A DNA stretch of 64,000 nucleotides from Singulisphaera acidiphila DSM 18658 (GTDB lineage: Bacteria > Planctomycetota > Planctomycetia > Isosphaerales > Isosphaeraceae), in assembly GCF_000242455.2 (NCBI RefSeq), contig NC_019892.1, positions 1,426,001 to 1,490,000 of the forward strand, read 5' to 3'. The translations under genes were made by a program, and so were the position numbers. Shown one piece after another: positions 25,899 to 34,868 of the stretch (positions within the stretch are counted from its first letter, which is position 1; every line of letters begins with the position of its first letter). A model generated the notes under the pieces. That model searched no databases. It saw nothing but the letters and a program-made list of their open reading frames with translations, and was not told the origin of the DNA.

Positions 25899-26507
25899 TT
25901 GAGTGAGTTGAACGCCGTGACCAATCGCACCGCAGAGATTGTCCGCAAGACCCGCGAGACCGACATTCGACTGACCTTGGACCTGGACGGAACGGGCCGT
26001 GCCGAGGTGGCCACGGGCGTTGGCTTCCTCGATCACATGCTCGAGCTTTACGCGCGGCATGGGCTGATGGATCTGACGGTAACCTGCAAGGGAGACTTGC
26101 AGGTCGACGATCACCACACGACGGAGGATATTGGCATCTGCCTGGGACAGGCGATCGATCGCGCGCTGGGGAATCGGGCGGGCATCCGCCGCTACGGGCA
26201 TATCGTCCTGCCGATGGATGAGACGCTCGCGACCTGCGCGGTCGACCTTGGCGGCCGACCGTTCTGGGTCTGGAACGCGCCGATGCCTACGCCCAAGATC
26301 GGCACGTTCGACAGCGAACTGGTCGCCGACTTCTGGCAGGCGGTCTGCACGCAAGGGCGGATGAATCTCCACGTCTTGCTTCATTATGGCCGAAACAGCC
26401 ACCACATCAGCGAAGCGATTTTCAAGGGCCTGGCCCGCTCGCTGCGGTCGGCCTGCGAGCGTGACCCACGAAGTGATGGGGTGCCCTCGACCAAGGGATC
26501 GCTCTGA
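25899..26507 (+). CDS. hisB: Imidazoleglycerol-phosphate dehydratase
   Basis: A 202-residue single-domain HisB that dehydrates imidazole glycerol phosphate. The two histidine-rich metal motifs are present: [14 protein letters not shown] with [16 protein letters not shown] near residues 39-80, and [22 protein letters not shown] near the end. TTG at 25899 is taken as start because GGGGGAG stands 8-9 nt upstream; a GTG seven codons later would also fit. Its length excludes the bifunctional phosphatase fusion. It is separated from hisC by the oppositely oriented pseudopilin gene, so it has its own promoter. Confidence 0.93.
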   Translation: MSELNAVTNRTAEIVRKTRETDIRLTLDLDGTGRAEVATGVGFLDHMLELYARHGLMDLTVTCKGDLQVDDHHTTEDIGICLGQAIDRALGNRAGIRRYGHIVLPMDETLATCAVDLGGRPFWVWNAPMPTPKIGTFDSELVADFWQAVCTQGRMNLHVLLHYGRNSHHISEAIFKGLARSLRSACERDPRSDGVPSTKGSL

Positions 26508-26569
26508 TCGGGGTGAACCCAACGATCTCCTCGCCGCTCACCCGTCCTGACCTATGCGAGCCCTGAGTT

Positions 26570-27631
26570 ATGTCGAAATCATCGAAGCATCCCTATCTCG
26601 CCAAAATGGTCAATGTGGCCTTGGTCCTGTTGGCGTTCGGCCTCCTTGGGGGCGTGATCTGGCAGAACCGTGAGGAGATTCGCGAGGTCTTCAGTCGGAA
26701 GCTCGACCTGCGCGTGATCGTCTTGGCGTTCGCGATCTACATGTTCGGGCTGCTGCTGACCTTCACCCGCTGGTTCTTCCTCGTTCGGGTGATCGAGCCG
26801 AAGTTTCGGCTGCGCGACGCGGTTTTGCTTGGCTACATCGGCAACGTCTTCAACCTGGTGATCCCGGGGGCGGTGGGAGGCGACCTGATCAAGGCGGCTT
26901 ACCTCGTCCGGATGAAGATCAACAAGACGCAGGCCGTTGCCTCCATGGTGTTGGATCGGATCCTCGGCTTGATGGGGCTGTTCGTGCTGGCAGGCATTTC
27001 GGGGGCGATCGCCTGGCCGCTTGCCGGAACGGCGATCCGACGGTTGATCGTTATCGTCTGGGCCTTTCTCGGTCTCAGTTTCCTGGGCCTGATGGCGATC
27101 TTCGGTCAGGCGTTGACCCGGCGCTTTCCCGCCCTCCTCGAGGGGCACGGCCGGATTGCCTTGCTCCTCAGAGAGCTGTCAACTCTGTCGTCCACCTACC
27201 GGCGGAAGCTCGGCGTGGTCGCGGGGGCGCTTGTCCTGGCGTCAACCAACCATGCCCTCAGCGTCGTGGCGTTCTATTTGGTCAGCCGGACGATCTTCCC
27301 GGTCACGCAGCTTCCCTCCTTGGGGCAGCACTTCTTGATGGTCCCCTTGACCTTGTTCACCACGGCCGTCCCGATCCCGTTCGGAGCGCTCGGCCTGACC
27401 GAACGGGTCAGCAAGCAACTCTTCCAACTCGTCGACCATCCTCACGGCGACCTGGCCATGATGGGTTTTCGCGTTTTGATGTATGCCGGCGCTTTGGTCA
27501 GTGCCTGCTTCTACCTGGCCAACCTGAAGCAAGTCCGCGGCCTGTCCGACACGGCCGAGCATCTCGAGGAGGAAATCCTCGAAGGCGAACTCGACCCGGA
27601 AGAAACCAAGGAAGGAAATGTTCCGGTCTGA
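26570..27631 (+). CDS. LPG synthase N-terminal/AglD-type multipass membrane protein
   Basis: A 353-residue protein with about eight transmembrane helices and the signatures of the lysylphosphatidylglycerol synthase transmembrane family (UPF0104, YbhN/AglD). These are LLTFTRWFFLVRVIEPKFRLRDAVLLGYIGNVFNLVIPGAVGGDLIKAAYLVR near residues 62-115, VLDRILGLMG, and the C-terminal PIPFGALGLTERVSKQLF. The LPG-synthase catalytic domain is absent. Homologues flip or bind lipids, or serve glycolipid synthesis; the exact role here is unknown. The tail is acidic. It begins 62 nt after hisB and may share its transcript. Confidence 0.85.
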   Translation: MSKSSKHPYLAKMVNVALVLLAFGLLGGVIWQNREEIREVFSRKLDLRVIVLAFAIYMFGLLLTFTRWFFLVRVIEPKFRLRDAVLLGYIGNVFNLVIPGAVGGDLIKAAYLVRMKINKTQAVASMVLDRILGLMGLFVLAGISGAIAWPLAGTAIRRLIVIVWAFLGLSFLGLMAIFGQALTRRFPALLEGHGRIALLLRELSTLSSTYRRKLGVVAGALVLASTNHALSVVAFYLVSRTIFPVTQLPSLGQHFLMVPLTLFTTAVPIPFGALGLTERVSKQLFQLVDHPHGDLAMMGFRVLMYAGALVSACFYLANLKQVRGLSDTAEHLEEEILEGELDPEETKEGNVPV

Positions 27632-27679
27632 CGCATGCTGGATGGTGAATGCCTGCCAGTATCAGCCCGAATTTTGCAG

Positions 27680-27707
27680 TCCCAAGAAGGAGCGCAAGCC
27701 CTTGGGA
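27680..27707 (+). repeat. Dispersed GCAA-tetraloop hairpin, divergent copy
   Basis: TCCCAAG (27680-27686) pairs with CTTGGGA (27701-27707), and the tip is AGC-GCAA-GC. The segment ending GCGCAAGCCCTTGGGAACGA closely matches 43980-43996 (GCAAGCCCCTGGGAACGA). It lies about 50 nt past the LPG-synthase-type gene. Confidence 0.55.
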
Positions 27708-27921
27708 ACGATGATGGAGACCTTCTTTTTTTTCTGGCTCCTCGTCGCTGCCCCCTTTTGATGGATCTTTGCGTGAAGTGATCCTCCCGGATTGGGCCTT
27801 GCATTCAAGCAGGAATGGCTTTGCCAGCGCAGTCCGATTATCGTAGTGTTGGCATCCGTATTGCAGTGGCGCGGTGTGGTACGCCGGCCGGGAGGTAGGT
27901 GGACTCGACAGGGTCTTCAGG

Positions 27922-29427
27922 ATGAGACATCAGCCGTCCAACATGTTTGCAAGAAAGCCGATCGCGACGCTGCTCGCCGAGATGTCGGGAGGCGAACGGC
28001 TGCATCGCGTGCTGGGGCCGGTGGCTCTGACTTCGCTGGGTGTTGGTGCGACGATTGGCGCGGGCATTTATGTCCTGACCGGCGCGGCCGCGCACAACTT
28101 CGCCGGCCCTTCGATCATGCTCTCGTTCCTCCTGGCCGGGATCGGCTGCGGGTTCGCCGCACTCTGCTATTCCGAACTGGCCAGCATGGTTCCCGTGGCT
28201 GGAAGCGCTTACACGTATGCTTATGCAACGCTTGGCGAGCTGGTTGCCTGGATCATCGGCTGGGATCTGGTGCTCGAGTATGCGATCGGGTCGGCCGCTG
28301 TTGCCAATGGTTGGTCGAACTACTTTGTCGAGTTCACCCGGCACATGCTCCACATCCAGATCGACCCGAGGCTGCTGTCTCCGCCGTGGGACTATGACCT
28401 CAAGACCGGCCAGTTCTTCTTCAATACGGTGACGCTCGCTTCGGGAGACGCAGTCAACGCCTGGCTCAACCTGCCCGCGATCGGGATTGTCGCGATCATC
28501 ACCGCGGTATTGGTGGTGGGCGTGCGCGAGAGTGCAGGGTTCAACGCGGCGATGGTGCTGCTAAACATCGGCGTCATCCTGACGATCATCGGGGTGGGAG
28601 CGGTCTACGTCGATCCGAGCAACTGGCGGCCGTTCTTGCACGAAGAGAAAGGGTGGACCGGAGTGGCCGAGGGGGCCGCTCGAATCTTCTTCGCCTACAT
28701 CGGTTTCGACTCCATATCCACCCACGCCGAGGAAGCACGCAATCCCCAGCGCGACCTGGCGATCGGCATCATGTGCTCGCTCTTGATTTGCAGCACGCTT
28801 TACATCGCGGTCGCGGCGATCCTGACCGGGATGGTCTCCTACCGCTCGATCGACGTTGCCGCCCCCCTCGCTGCGGCGTTCCGCCAGAAAGGGCTGACCT
28901 TCGCCACCGGTCTGATCACCATGGGGATCCTCGCGGGCCTGACCAGTTCGCTCTTGGTTGGGAACTTGAGCCAGCCGCGGATCTTGATGGCGATGGCGCG
29001 CGACGGCATGCTCCCCGAGGGATTCTTTGCAGCCGTTCATCCCCGGTTCAAGACGCCCTGGAAGTCCACGATGCTGGTCGGTCTGGTCGTGGCCTTGGGC
29101 GCCGCCTTCGTTCCCTTGAACTTCCTGGCCGACTTGGTGAGCGTCGGGACCCTATTCGCCTTTGTGATCGTCTGTGCGGCCGTCTGGGTCCTCCGTTATA
29201 AGAACCCGGAAATCCATCGGCCGTTCCGGGTTCCCGCCCTGCCTTTGATCGCCGCGATGGGTATTTTGGTCAACGGCGGCCTGATGTTCTCGCTTGGCCG
29301 CGATAACTGGATCCGCCTGATCGTCTGGCTCTCGATTGGCCTGGTCATTTACTTCGCCTACAGCCGATACCACACCAAGCTGGGACGGCCGCAGCTCCCC
29401 CAGGAAGACGTGCAGATCGAGGTCTGA
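27922..29427 (+). CDS. APC-superfamily cationic amino acid permease
   Basis: A 501-residue carrier with about 12-13 transmembrane helices. LTSLGVGATIGAGIYVLTGAAA is helix 1 with the substrate-binding GAGIY break, CYSELASMVPVAGSAYTYAYATLGE the helix 3 region, and RIFFAYIGFDSISTHAEEARNPQRDLAIGI the helix 6/7 loop of the CAT subgroup. QPRILMAMARDGMLP is also conserved. The CAT subgroup takes up arginine, lysine and other amino acids; the exact substrate is not readable. ATG at 27922 is the best start guess (TCAGG just before); 27943 or a GTG at 27874 are alternatives. The C-terminus is a short hydrophilic tail. Confidence 0.88.
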   Translation: MRHQPSNMFARKPIATLLAEMSGGERLHRVLGPVALTSLGVGATIGAGIYVLTGAAAHNFAGPSIMLSFLLAGIGCGFAALCYSELASMVPVAGSAYTYAYATLGELVAWIIGWDLVLEYAIGSAAVANGWSNYFVEFTRHMLHIQIDPRLLSPPWDYDLKTGQFFFNTVTLASGDAVNAWLNLPAIGIVAIITAVLVVGVRESAGFNAAMVLLNIGVILTIIGVGAVYVDPSNWRPFLHEEKGWTGVAEGAARIFFAYIGFDSISTHAEEARNPQRDLAIGIMCSLLICSTLYIAVAAILTGMVSYRSIDVAAPLAAAFRQKGLTFATGLITMGILAGLTSSLLVGNLSQPRILMAMARDGMLPEGFFAAVHPRFKTPWKSTMLVGLVVALGAAFVPLNFLADLVSVGTLFAFVIVCAAVWVLRYKNPEIHRPFRVPALPLIAAMGILVNGGLMFSLGRDNWIRLIVWLSIGLVIYFAYSRYHTKLGRPQLPQEDVQIEV

Positions 29428-29594
29428 GGCTCGTTCGGATGAGCTTCGCGATTTCCTTCTTTTCTGATGATTGGTGCCGCCATGGCGTTGGGGCGGGGCC
29501 AATCATCAAGCCTTTGATAAACCTGTGGCTTTTCCCCGTGCGGAAGTCATCATGATGATGGGGTTGATGTGATTCGCTGAGGGAGACTCCTCGC

Positions 29595-31973
29595 ATGAAT
29601 CGCTGGGCAAGGTGGATCCGGGGCTGGACGCTGATTCTGTTCGTCGCTGGCGGTTTCAATGGGGTGTGCGCGGCCCAATCGCAAGCCGATCGAACCTCTT
29701 CACCTTCGCCGGATCGCGCGGGTCTCGATCGGTTTGTCAATCGGTACTGCGTCGACTGCCACAACAGCGAAGCCAAGACGGCGGGGCTGGATCTCGACTC
29801 CATCAGTTCGGAAGACATCACGCAGCACCCGAAGGTCTGGGAAGCGGTCGTCCGGAAGCTGGTCGCTCGTCAGATGCCACCGCCGAAAAAGGCGAGGCCG
29901 GAGGAGGGCAACTACGACGCGGTCATCGCCTCGCTGGAAAGTATGCTCGACCGCGCGGCGGCCGAGCACCCCAATCCAGGAAGAACGGGCACGTTCCGGC
30001 GGCTCAATCGAACCGAATACCAGAATGCGATCCGCGATCTCTTGGCGCTTGAGGTTGATGCCACGGCGCTCCTCCCTCCTGATGAATCCAGTCATGGATT
30101 TGACAATGTGACAGTGGGCGATCTCTCGCCGACGCTATTGGATCGCGCGATCACCGCATCGCAAAAGATCAGCCGCTTGGCCGTCGGGAGCCCTCGGCGC
30201 ACTCCCGGCGGCGATACGATCCGGATTCGCGCGGACCTCACTCAAGAAGAACACGTCGACGGGCTGCCGATCGGGACGCGCGGCGGGGCATTGATTCCCT
30301 ATTCGTTTCCGCAGAGCGGTGAGTACGAGATCCAACTCCGGCTGGCGCGGGACCGCAACGAGCAAGTCGAGGGTTTGCGTGAGCCGCATGAATTGGAAGT
30401 GCTTCTGGATCGCGAGCGAGTCGGGTTGTTCACCGTCACGCCGCCTCCGGGGGGGAAGGACCATCAGGCCGTTGACGAAGGGCTCAAGATCCAGGTTCCG
30501 GTGACGGCCGGTCCGCACAAACTCGGCGTGACCTTTCTGAAGAACCCTTCCTCGTTGCTGGAAACCAAACGCCAACCTTACCAAGCTCACTTCAACATGC
30601 ACCGGCATCCTCGCCTGTCGCCGGCCCTCTATCAGGTCTCGATCACCGGCCCTTATGCGGCGACCGCGGTTGGCGACACGCTCAGCCGTCGCCGGATCTT
30701 TCTGTGCCGCCCGACGAAGCCGGGTGAAGAGGAAGACTGCGCCAAGCGGATTCTTGCCACGCTGATGCGCCGGGCCTATCGGCGGCCTGTGACGGACGTA
30801 GATCTGGAAAAGCCATTGGCGTTTTATCGACAAGGTCGTGCGGAGGGCGATTTCGACGAAGGGATCGAAATGGCCCTGAGCGCGGTCCTTGTGAGTCCAC
30901 ATTTCCTGTTCCGCGTCGAACAGGACCCGGCCGACGTGGCGCCGAAGACAGCCTATCGCGTGAGCGATCTCGAACTGGCGTCCCGCCTCTCGTTTTTCCT
31001 CTGGAGCAGTCTTCCGGACGACGAGCTACTCGACCTGGCGATTCGAGGCGAGCTTGGCAAGCCCGCCGTGCTTGAACGGCAGGTGCGGCGCATGCTGCTC
31101 GATTCCCGTTCGCGAACGTTGGTGAGCAACTTTGCGAGCCAGTGGCTGCACCTGCGCAACCTGGATGCGATCACTCCCGACCTGCGACTGTTCCCCGACT
31201 TCGACGACAATCTGCGGCAGGCCTTTCGGCAGGAAACGGAGCTTCTGTTCGAGACCGTTCTGCGCGAGGATCGGAGCGTGCTCGACTTGCTCAAAGCGGA
31301 TGCCGCGTTCTTGAACGAACGCCTCGCCAAGCACTATGGAATTCCTCACATCTATGGCAGCCGGTTCCGTCGCGTTGCGCTGGACGAGGAGAGTGTGCGG
31401 GGCGGCTTGCTTCGCCAGGGGAGCATTCTGACGGTGACGTCCTACGCCACCCGGACCTCGCCTGTGATTCGCGGCAAGTGGATCCTCGAAAACATCCTCG
31501 GGACACCTATCCCGCCACCCCCCGCGAACGTGCCGGCGCTGAAGGATAATACCGTCTCGTCGACCCTCTCGGTCCGCGAGCGACTGGCCGAGCATCGCGC
31601 CAATGTTGCCTGCGCGAGTTGTCATAACCTCATGGATCCGGTCGGCTTCTCGCTCGAGAACTATGACGCGGTCGGTCGCTGGCGAACCGTCGAGGAAGGC
31701 AAGCCCACCGACGCGAGCGGGGGCCTTCCCGACGGCAGCCAGTTTGTGGGAGTGACCGGGCTCGAGCACGCCTTGCGGAATCGTCCGGAACTGTTCGTCG
31801 GCACCTTGGCGGAGAAGCTGCTGACGTTCGCTCTTGGGCGAGGCGTTGAGTCGTTTGACGCCCCAGCGATCCGGAAGATCGTCCGTGATGCGCGGGCGGA
31901 AGATTACCGCTTCTCTTCGCTGATTATGGGGATCGCAACCAGCACACCGTTTCAGATGAGGAAATCCGAATGA
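29595..31973 (+). CDS. DUF1592-type planctomycete cytochrome c protein
   Basis: A 792-residue exported protein; signal peptide MNRWARWIRGWTLILFVAGGFNGVCA, GGGAG before the ATG. Domain order follows the DUF1587/1592/1588/1585 family. First is a planctomycete cytochrome domain with the haem motif CVDCH at 52-56 and VRKLVARQMPPPKKARP. Next come FRRLNRTEYQNAIRDLLAL (DUF1587), ILATLMRRAYRRPVTDVDLEKPL (DUF1595), and YRVSDLELASRLSFFLWSSLPDDELL (DUF1592). CASCHNLMDPVGFSLENYDAVGRWR (DUF1588) brings a second CxxCH, and the end is DUF1585. A periplasmic redox role is inferred from the haem sites. It overlaps the next gene by four bases. Confidence 0.92.
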   Translation: MNRWARWIRGWTLILFVAGGFNGVCAAQSQADRTSSPSPDRAGLDRFVNRYCVDCHNSEAKTAGLDLDSISSEDITQHPKVWEAVVRKLVARQMPPPKKARPEEGNYDAVIASLESMLDRAAAEHPNPGRTGTFRRLNRTEYQNAIRDLLALEVDATALLPPDESSHGFDNVTVGDLSPTLLDRAITASQKISRLAVGSPRRTPGGDTIRIRADLTQEEHVDGLPIGTRGGALIPYSFPQSGEYEIQLRLARDRNEQVEGLREPHELEVLLDRERVGLFTVTPPPGGKDHQAVDEGLKIQVPVTAGPHKLGVTFLKNPSSLLETKRQPYQAHFNMHRHPRLSPALYQVSITGPYAATAVGDTLSRRRIFLCRPTKPGEEEDCAKRILATLMRRAYRRPVTDVDLEKPLAFYRQGRAEGDFDEGIEMALSAVLVSPHFLFRVEQDPADVAPKTAYRVSDLELASRLSFFLWSSLPDDELLDLAIRGELGKPAVLERQVRRMLLDSRSRTLVSNFASQWLHLRNLDAITPDLRLFPDFDDNLRQAFRQETELLFETVLREDRSVLDLLKADAAFLNERLAKHYGIPHIYGSRFRRVALDEESVRGGLLRQGSILTVTSYATRTSPVIRGKWILENILGTPIPPPPANVPALKDNTVSSTLSVRERLAEHRANVACASCHNLMDPVGFSLENYDAVGRWRTVEEGKPTDASGGLPDGSQFVGVTGLEHALRNRPELFVGTLAEKLLTFALGRGVESFDAPAIRKIVRDARAEDYRFSSLIMGIATSTPFQMRKSE

Positions 31974-33319
31974 TTGTCATGAAGAAGTCCTTGCCGCGAC
32001 GGCTGTTCTTGCGAGGGTTGGGGACCACCTTGGCGTTGCCCTTGCTGGATGCGATGATCCCCTCAATGACCGCCCTGGCCAAGACGCCGGCCGATCCTGC
32101 TCGGCTTCGTCGCCTCGGTTTTGTTTACATGCCGATGGGTTGCGACGTGACCCGCTGGACGCCTCCCGGCGCGAACCGGCTCGATGAGCTCTCGCCGACC
32201 CTCAGCCCGCTGGCGTCGGTCAAGGACCATGTCACGGCGATCACCAACCTGGAGTTGCAGAACGCCTATCCCGGCACGCACGCGACCTCCAATGCCGCCT
32301 TCCTGAGCGCGGCCCGGGCGCGTTGGACGGAGAGCACCGACTACTACCTTGGTACGACGGTCGACCAGATCGCCGCGAAGCAGATCGGGCAGGAGACGCA
32401 ACTTCCGTCGCTGGAACTGGCGATGGATCTCCTCGCGACGGTCGGTCAGTGCGATAACGGCTACGCCTGCGTTTATCAGAACAATCTCTCGTGGTCATCG
32501 CCAACGACGCCGCTACCGGCCGAGGCCCATCCGCGGATCGTTTTCGAGCGGCTGTTCGGCGATGGGGGGAGCATCGCGGATCGTTGCGCCGCGCTTCGGA
32601 AGCGAGCCAGCCTGCTCGATTCGGTCACTGAGGAGATGGCTCGCCTGAAAAACCAACTTGGCCCGGCCGATCGCGCCAAGGTCAGCCAGTACCTGGAGAC
32701 CGTCCGCGAAGTGGAGCGCCGGATTCAGAAGGCTGAGGCCGACACGGCGGACAACAAGCTGCCCGATCTCGATCGCCCGGTAGGCGTGCCGGCCTCCTAC
32801 GCCGATCATGCGCGGTTGATGTTCGACTTGCAGGTGCTGGCGCTCCAGGGGGATGTCACCCGTGTGATCACGTTCCAACTCGCTCGCGAAACGAGCACGC
32901 GGGCCTACCCTGAGATCGGCGTGTCCGACCCGCATCACCCGCTCACACATCACGGCAATGATCCTGAAAAGATCGCCAAGGTCGCCAAGATCAATCAGTT
33001 CCACGTGTCGCTGTTCGCGGAGTTCCTCGCGAAGTTGAAGGCCACGCCGGAGGGGAACGGCTCGCTCCTGGACCATTCGCTCTACCTCTATGGCAGCGGG
33101 ATGGGCAATCCCAACGTCCACGACCATACGAACCTGCCGATCCTTGTGGCCGGAGGGGCCGCCGGAAAAATGGGGGGTGGGCGTCACATCCGGTACGAGA
33201 AGCCGACGCCACTCGCCAACCTCCACCTGACACTGCTCGAAAAAGTCGGTGTCCGGCTCGATGCGTTCGCCGATAGCCAGGGTAAGGTCGACGAACTGTT
33301 CGATCCGCTTTCTTTGTAG
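31970..33319 (+). CDS. DUF1552 protein, Tat-exported
   Basis: A 449-residue protein nearly always found beside DUF1592 cytochromes in planctomycetes. The N-terminus KKSLPRRLFLRGLGTTLALPLLDAMIP has a twin-arginine signal. RLGFVYMPMGCDVTRWTPPG, HATSNAAFLSAAR, TVDQIAAKQIG and HHGNDPEKIAKVAKINQFHVSLFAEFLAKL are family landmarks, and the fold is alkaline-phosphatase/sulfatase-like. Tat export suggests folding with a cofactor in the cytoplasm before crossing the membrane. Its ATG overlaps the preceding stop (ATGA), with GAGGAAAT before it; an ATG three codons on is also possible. The enzyme activity is undescribed. Confidence 0.92.
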   Translation: MIVMKKSLPRRLFLRGLGTTLALPLLDAMIPSMTALAKTPADPARLRRLGFVYMPMGCDVTRWTPPGANRLDELSPTLSPLASVKDHVTAITNLELQNAYPGTHATSNAAFLSAARARWTESTDYYLGTTVDQIAAKQIGQETQLPSLELAMDLLATVGQCDNGYACVYQNNLSWSSPTTPLPAEAHPRIVFERLFGDGGSIADRCAALRKRASLLDSVTEEMARLKNQLGPADRAKVSQYLETVREVERRIQKAEADTADNKLPDLDRPVGVPASYADHARLMFDLQVLALQGDVTRVITFQLARETSTRAYPEIGVSDPHHPLTHHGNDPEKIAKVAKINQFHVSLFAEFLAKLKATPEGNGSLLDHSLYLYGSGMGNPNVHDHTNLPILVAGGAAGKMGGGRHIRYEKPTPLANLHLTLLEKVGVRLDAFADSQGKVDELFDPLSL

Positions 33320-33369
33320 AAATGAATCATTGTGTGTAAGAGCGTGCACGCGATTCGGGGGCCATCGCG

Positions 33370-34815
33370 ATGGGTCTGAAACGATTCGGCGCATTCGGAT
33401 TGGTGCTCTGGCTGGTTGCCGCCCGCGCGTTCGCTGCTGGAACGGTTGCGCCGTTGGCGGATGCCGCGGAACAGGTCGATCGGGCACGCATTCGCGTTCT
33501 CGTCGAGGATCGCGTCGACCTGAATCAAGCCCAGGTCGATGGCATGACGGCCTTGCACTGGGCGGCCTATCACGATGATTTGGAGACGGCGCAGCTCTTG
33601 GTGCACGCCAAGGCCAACGTGAAAGCCGCGAACCGCTATGGCGTGACCCCCCTCTCGCTGGCCTGCACCAATGGAGCGGTGGCGATGGTCGCGTTGTTGC
33701 TCGACGCCGGCGCCGATCCGAACACGGCACTTCGCGGCAACGAAACAGCTTTGATGACCGCCGCGCGGACGGGAAAGCTTGGCCCTGTGAAAGCGTTGCT
33801 CGCTCGGGGAGCCGACGTCAACGCCAAGGAAAGGCGGGGACAGACGGCCCTGATGTGGGCGGCGGCCGACGGTCATGTGGCGGTTGTGGAAGCGCTGCTC
33901 GAGGCGGGGGCTGATTTCCGCACCGCGTTGCCCTCCGGGTTCACGCCCTTGTTCTTTGCCGTCCGTGAAGGCCGGACGGACGTGGTTCGGGTCTTGCTGA
34001 AGGCAGGGGCCAACGTGAACGAGGCCATGCAGGCCCGTAAGTCTTCCGGTAAGGCGCCCAGCAAGGGGACGAGCCCATTGATCCTGGCCGTGGAGAACGG
34101 CCATTTCGAGCTTGCGGTTACCCTGTTGGAGGCGGGCGCTGATCCGAATGACCAACGGTCGGGCTTCACCGCGCTCCACACGATCACCTGGGTCCGCAAA
34201 CCGAGTCGGGGTGACGGCGACGATGGCGACCCTGCTCCCACCGGGTCCGGCAATCTGAGCAGTCTTGAGTTCGTCAAAAAGCTGGTTGCGCACGGGGCCG
34301 ACGTGAACCTACGACTCAAGAAGGGCGCATCGGGACGAGGCATCCTCAGCAAAGTCGGGGCCTCGCCTTTCTTGTTGGCAGCTGTGACTGCCGATGTTCC
34401 GCTCATGAAGACGCTCGTTGCGTTGGGCGCCGACCCACTGCTGGCGAATGCCGAGCACTGTACGCCGCTGATGGCGGCGGCCGGAGTGGGAACACTTGCT
34501 CCCGGCGAAGAGGCCGGAACCGAGCCCGAAGTGCTCGAGGCCGTGGCGCTGGCTTTGGAACTCGGCGGGGATGTGAATGCGGTCGACGACAACGGCGAAA
34601 CCGTCATGCATGGGGCTGCCTACAAGAGCCTCCCCAAGGTCGTGCCGTTCCTCGCCGACAAGGGGGCGAAGATCGATGTCTGGAATCGAAAGAATCAGTA
34701 TGGGTGGACGCCACTCTTGATTGCGGAGGGGTATCGACCCGGCAACTTCAAGCCTTCGGCGGAAACGATCGCCGCAATCCATCGCGTGATGCTCGCCGCT
34801 GGCGTTTCGCCGTAG
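33370..34815 (+). CDS. Exported ankyrin-repeat protein
   Basis: A 481-residue protein with signal peptide MGLKRFGAFGLVLWLVAARAFAAG and about nine ankyrin repeats filling the rest. Examples are DGMTALHWAAYHDDLETAQLLVHAKANVKAANRYGVTPLSLA, RRGQTALMWAAADGHVAVVEALLEAGADF and NGETVMHGAAYKSLPKVVPFLADKGAKIDVWN. Some repeats carry insertions (KPSRGDGDDGDPAPTGSGN). Ankyrin stacks bind proteins, so this is probably a periplasmic scaffold or partner of the two exported proteins encoded just upstream, 50 nt away. The protein ends at a repeat without an extra catalytic domain. Confidence 0.88.
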   Translation: MGLKRFGAFGLVLWLVAARAFAAGTVAPLADAAEQVDRARIRVLVEDRVDLNQAQVDGMTALHWAAYHDDLETAQLLVHAKANVKAANRYGVTPLSLACTNGAVAMVALLLDAGADPNTALRGNETALMTAARTGKLGPVKALLARGADVNAKERRGQTALMWAAADGHVAVVEALLEAGADFRTALPSGFTPLFFAVREGRTDVVRVLLKAGANVNEAMQARKSSGKAPSKGTSPLILAVENGHFELAVTLLEAGADPNDQRSGFTALHTITWVRKPSRGDGDDGDPAPTGSGNLSSLEFVKKLVAHGADVNLRLKKGASGRGILSKVGASPFLLAAVTADVPLMKTLVALGADPLLANAEHCTPLMAAAGVGTLAPGEEAGTEPEVLEAVALALELGGDVNAVDDNGETVMHGAAYKSLPKVVPFLADKGAKIDVWNRKNQYGWTPLLIAEGYRPGNFKPSAETIAAIHRVMLAAGVSP

Positions 34816-34868
34816 CCTCAACGCGGCATTCCAACGTAGGGTCTCCCCTCTTGGGATCGCGGATGCCC

